From contig CM077115.1 in assembly GCA_039619475.1 (NCBI GenBank), forward strand, positions 33,059,083 through 33,123,082: a stretch of 64,000 nucleotides of DNA, read 5' to 3'. The position numbers and the translations under genes are program-made. Shown here one piece after another: positions 60,148 through 64,000 of the stretch. This stretch comes from Icerya purchasi (lineage: Eukaryota; Arthropoda; Insecta; Hemiptera; Monophlebidae). Under the pieces are notes generated by a model, which did not search any database, was not told the origin of the DNA, and saw only the letters and a list, made by a program, of their open reading frames with translations. Position 1 is the stretch's first letter. Each line of letters starts with the position of its first letter.

Positions 60148-60845
60148 GTAAGTACTGTTACTTATTTAACTTACTTTTGAAATTTTTTCTGTTAATGTTT
60201 TTATTTATATCCTTTTTTCTTTAACGCATTTCGAAATAAATTTTGACGTAATGCTTTTGAACTATAATAAAACTGCAGATGTAATTATTTATTTCTGAAG
60301 GCCACCGATCGAATAGTTTAATTTAAAATATTGTAAAAATATATAAAACTGTTATCATACGAAATCGTACGGGCAAAAATTATTTTAAAACTCGTTTAAT
60401 TTTTAACAGACACAGACGTATTATTATTATTACTATATATTATTATTATTCGAGGAGATTCTGTATTTAAAGTCGATAAGTGCAGTTTAAATTTAAGACT
60501 AAAAATACTAGAGCAATTAGTAGGAAGACATATTTAAATAACACTGACAGAACTTCATATGATGTACATGTATTATTCATTAACGAGATCATTGAAGCTT
60601 TTTGTGTTTCTTCCTAGTTTTGCGTGTTATCATTGCCAACAACACTACTTGAATTGTATTTATTCTAATTTTTCCAACTTTAATTAGGTTTTTTGATGAC
60701 ATTTCGCTAGGGTTGTGTCTTGAATGTGAACATTAATGAGAACCCCTAAATCGTACGGTTATGTTTGATGTTTACGGTGATGAATCATAGTGTTACCTAA
60801 TCATGTCTTTGACATCCGGATTGGCACATTTTTTCCCTGTATTTT

Positions 60846-61400
60846 TTTTTTTTTTTTTTTTTTTTATAGAATAAGTTGTGGGTCTCACAGGGCAAATACG
60901 CCCGTTGTGTGAGTGCCCAACACTCTTATCAACGTTTATTATAATAGGTATATAGTACAATAAATTAAAACTAACTTAAATTATTTCGAAACTAACAATA
61001 ATAACAGACTTAGCATTATTTATATTAAAGTAATAGCATATATATGTATGCCAAAAAAAAATAAAAAATGCCGCGTAACACGCATCTGAATACCAATATA
61101 TGCAGACAGCTTAATATTTATAATCGAAATAAAGCATGATCAGTGAGAGCCTAAAATCCAGGAAGGACACGACAAAGTCAAAAACTAACAAAACCGTAAA
61201 CAGAAAAGAACCATCAAATAGTAATGAGATAAAGGACGAGACTTGGATCTTCAGTCTTTGCACCATTCATTCAACCATTTTTGCACCTCTTTTTTCCACG
61301 CACCAATTTTTTTTCCCTCTAGTATATGATTAGGGATTGTACTTATTAATTTGATTAGCACTGAGTCATCAGTGTTGTCAATTCGTAAATTTACCCCCCG
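60846..61400 (-). mobile_element. LINE 3' end, 5'-truncated
   Basis: The minus strand frame at about 61390-61250 reads L-I-K-L-I-S-T-I-P-N-H-I-L, then W-K-K-E-V-Q-K-W-L and stop, similar to the LP..I....FK..L..(W/F)L ending of several LINE RTs. The 3' UTR ends with a hairpin (60913-60884), then CTTATTCTAT and an A run (T run 60843-60865). The last 50 bases match the tail of the relic at 18880-18945. Confidence 0.6.
60884..60913 (-). repeat. LINE 3'-terminal hairpin, copy 2
   Basis: The minus strand CTCACA pairs with TGTGAG, and GGGC pairs with GCCC inside. It is equivalent to CCCACA/TGTGGG at 18890-18916, with a C-G to T-A exchange kept paired. Confidence 0.6.
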
Positions 61401-63222
61401 GGGATAGATGTAATATGTATTACTTTCCTTAAATTAATTAAGCAATAGATTAATTTCGAGAACGTTATAGAAGTACAAAAAAAGTAGGCTTAAAATTTGC
61501 AGACCACTTATACTTGAAATGAAAAAGAGATTGTTTGTATATCTCCGTACCATAACTTAATTACTTTTAAGATGGAATGTCTTTAAAATTAAAATGCGAA
61601 ATATATCGAAAGAAGCTGAAAAGCGCCGAAAATTTCGCAATCCAACGGAAATCAAAAGAAAAAGGTTTATTTATAAGCGCTATGAAAAATGGCCAAAAAC
61701 GGTATTGTCCAGGGCCAGTAGTCCGAAAATAACGAAAAAAGAAATGCAATTATGCCCGCATAAATGTTGTTAAATAATAATTTTTCAATGCATTACATCA
61801 TTGGAAGAGCAAAATGTAGGACAAAATTGTTGCTGATTCAACATTAAAAATGGAATCTAAAATAAAACTCAAAGAATTTGAAATAAATTACGAATGAAAA
61901 AAGTGAGATAATGGATCCACCACGTCTGCTTTTGAAACTCAGTAAAAACGATGCATTGTCACGGAAAATAAATCGTCAACTGATAATAAAATAAAAATAA
62001 AATTTAATAAAGTACAGAAGAATAAACAAACTAAATAAATAGCGGAAATTTAACACAAAAAGATATGTGAAGTTGACGCTAAATAAGATGTGCAAAAATA
62101 CAAAATAAAATATTGTTAGGAATGCAAAGAGAATAAAAACTTCAATTGGGGAAATTAACCGGGGTAATGTAAAAAGTTGTAAGAAATTTCACAGGTACGC
62201 GAATGCCAATAAAGGAGAGGGCGTTTTATTAATTTCGTTAGGCTATTTAAAGTTTTACTGGAACATTTATTGTTGAAATTTTACGAATTTGGTGTTTAAC
62301 GTGGCTTTGAAAAATCGAGATCAGAAGCATTGCCACAGATACAAGGATTTTTTCGATGTTTACGTTTTCATATATTCTTCGGCTTTTCTTTCTTTTTGTT
62401 TTATCCCTTTTGAATGTTATGGTTTTTTTTCATCATCATTGTGCTGTTATAAAGCGCATAATTTAACGCTCGGCCGTTTGTAATTTGTATTATTTTGTTT
62501 TTAAAAAGCCGAGAATAAAGGAGAGAACGCTGAGGGGAAAGTTGAGAATATTTAAAGAAAACATGATTTTGGCATCACATGGAAAAAAGGAATCGTTACG
62601 ATGAAGAGGACAATGCGGGAATGAAATAAATAGACGAAGAGAGGAAGTTGTGTCCGAAAGGAAGGCGACATACAGCAGTAATCAGGGAACAGAAAAAAGA
62701 AGAGAACTCGCTAAAGCAAGAATTAGAAGAAGGTAAATCACTTCATAATTTAAAGTGAAAACATTTAGGGAACTGAATAATATTGGAAAAACAGAAAATT
62801 TTCGAAGAAGGTGACGGTTGAAAGACCCCAAGTAAGCCCAAAAAGAATCAGCTATCACATTGTCCTAGATCCCGACATGACTAAGAATGTAAAACGGATC
62901 CGTTTGCATTGAACGGAATAGAGGGGTAAATTATGAATTAGATTGCGGATACAAAGAATGAAAGGTTCAGAAAAAGGTTAATGGTAGAGAAGAAAAAGTC
63001 ACTTTTTCGGTGTCAGATATTAAAAGAAATTTATTAGAGAGAAAAGGAGTATGGATAAAAAAAAACTGCTTTAAGAATGTTATTTATTTATTATATTTTT
63101 TTTATTTATGGTCGCTATATGACATCTTGGCCTTCAGCGACCTCGAAATTTACATACGGTTCTTAAAGTTTAAGTATAATACATCCTTTACATTTACAAA
63201 AGTTATTTCAGTATTACTTAAC

Positions 63223-63336
63223 AAGCAAAGAAAAGAAAAGAAAAGAAAAAAAAAGGAAAAGGAAAAGGAAAGAAAAAAAAAGGAAAAGGAAAAGAAAAGA
63301 AAAAAAAGGAAAAGGAAAAGAAAAGAAAAGAAAAGG
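63223..63336. repeat. Purine microsatellite (AAAAG/AAAAGG)n
   Basis: About 110 bases of AAAAG and GGAAAA units on the + strand. It directly follows the 3' end of the minus-strand LINE at 63376, so it may have begun as that element's tail. It produces long Lys/Glu or Phe/Ser frames that are not genes. Confidence 0.9.
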
Positions 63337-63375
63337 GTCACGCTATATGTGACAAGCGTAGTTGTACATGAAAAT

Positions 63376-64000
63376 TTAAATCAATTTAAAAAGTGAAACG
63401 TTTTTTAAAAAATCGATTATTTTTTTACTCACATTGTCGTCCATTGTCAAACCTGGATGAATATTATTGAGTCTAGCTCGGACTCGGTCTGGCTGGTAGG
63501 CGTTACAATCGAACAGGAGGTGTTTGATCGTCACTGGGTTGTCACACCGTTGGCACAAAGTTTGCGGTTCCTTGGAAATTAGATAGGAGTGAGTGAGGTG
63601 CGTATGTCCCATACGTATTCGAGTGATCACTTGTTGTTCCCACCTGCTGTAGAGCGACAGATGTACTATGTCAGATATAGTATTTCTCACGTTGTGAAGC
63701 TTACTGGGTGTTTGCAGCCAAATAGAGTTCCGGTAGCTGATTGACGCCTTACGGATCATCTCGGAAGCTTCAGTAAGTGTTAGCCTATTGTCTGGCGAGA
63801 ATTCGGCCGTGGTTGCAGATTTGGCCGCCTGGTCAGCTAATTCGTTTCCTTCGATACCAATATGGGCTGGTATCCAGACGAAGTTGGCGGTTTTATTGGA
63901 GGTCCTTAGCTGTTCTAGGATTTTGTGAACACTTTGGATGATAGGATTCGCAGTGAAACGATTTCCGATGGCATTTAGGCAGGACATAGAGTCTGAGTAA
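63376..64000 (-). mobile_element. LINE RNase H and C-terminal domain, continues past window
   Basis: An open minus frame runs in from the right edge: Y-S-D-S-M-S-C-L-N-A-I at the edge (RNase H Asp motif), then F-V-W-I-P-A-H-I-G-I-E-G-N-E-L-A-D-Q-A-A (about 63880-63820), I-R-M-G-H-T-H-L-T-H-S-Y-L, and C-x2-C-x8-H-x4-C (about 63555-63505). The C-terminus ends at 63376. This is the 3' end of an RNase H-bearing LINE with an intact frame over 208 codons, so it is recent. 5' end outside the window. Confidence 0.88.

Larger units (their letters stand above)
60148..64000. other. FASN intron 17, open at right edge
   Basis: No FASN coding exon after 60147. It holds a LINE 3' end (60846-61400), 1.6 kb of AT-rich DNA with nothing recognised (61400-63000), a purine microsatellite (63223-63336) and a LINE RNase H/C-terminus (63376-64000). 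Confidence 0.65.

Noticed and set aside
63010..63396. 128-codon Lys/Glu-rich frame and its Phe/Ser-rich opposite
   Set aside because: Produced by the (AAAAG)n microsatellite; no start context or homologous motif.
1..64000. CRISPR arrays, bacterial operons, Shine-Dalgarno sites or endosymbiont DNA
   Set aside because: Spliced exons, AT-rich introns and eukaryotic transposons fill the window; no regularly spaced repeats or compact prokaryotic coding seen.

Overview
This is AT-rich eukaryotic DNA from an arthropod, most likely an insect. One host gene runs through the whole window on the + strand, and its introns are packed with transposable elements. The gene is a type I animal-style fatty acid synthase (FASN or a FASN-like paralogue). 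I assembled 17 consecutive coding exons between 2465 and 60147. Every splice junction has AG/GT borders and every exon phase matches the next, giving an uninterrupted 1064-residue segment. The segment runs from the end of the ketosynthase (KS) domain through the linker, malonyl/acetyltransferase (MAT), dehydratase (DH) and pseudo-methyltransferase region to just before the enoyl reductase (ER). The KS start lies before base 1. ER, ketoreductase, acyl carrier protein and thioesterase should lie beyond base 64000. The MAT Ser/Arg/His spacing (25 and 77 residues) is exactly that of mammalian FASN, and both DH catalytic residues are present, so the locus looks functional.

The rest is intron. 1-2464: Jockey-type LINE relic, then a long palindromic (fold-back) element invaded by a small TIR element. 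Intron 1: 5'-truncated Penelope-like element with a GIY-YIG endonuclease and a hammerhead-like core. Intron 2: 3' half of an RNase H-bearing LINE. Intron 7: RTE-like and Jockey-like fragments and a tRNA-like SINE head. Intron 9: a complete 6.07-kb PIF/Harbinger transposon with an intact two-exon transposase and a decayed MADF/BESS-type partner gene. Intron 10: Helitron 3' end, LINE 3' ends and a second copy of the small TIR element with an 11-bp target duplication. Intron 12: LINE gag relic. Intron 13: a long-TIR DNA element with an IS630/Tc1-like transposon nested in it, then a deleted mariner. Intron 15 (10.7 kb): ~290-bp degenerate tandem repeats, an RT relic, a retroposon tail, a Jockey LINE with an intact RT frame, and a large LINE broken by an almost intact mariner. 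Intron 17 and the right edge: LINE 3' ends and a purine microsatellite.

I saw no second host gene, no confident tRNA or rRNA gene and no CRISPR or bacterial features. The most interesting material is in the mobile elements: the Harbinger element and its inverted internal exon copy, the hammerhead-like motif in the Penelope relic, the nested fold-back/TIR-element pair, and a LINE 3'-terminal hairpin whose stem covaries between two distant copies. Species cannot be fixed from this window; the element mix would suit a hemipteran, but that is only an impression.
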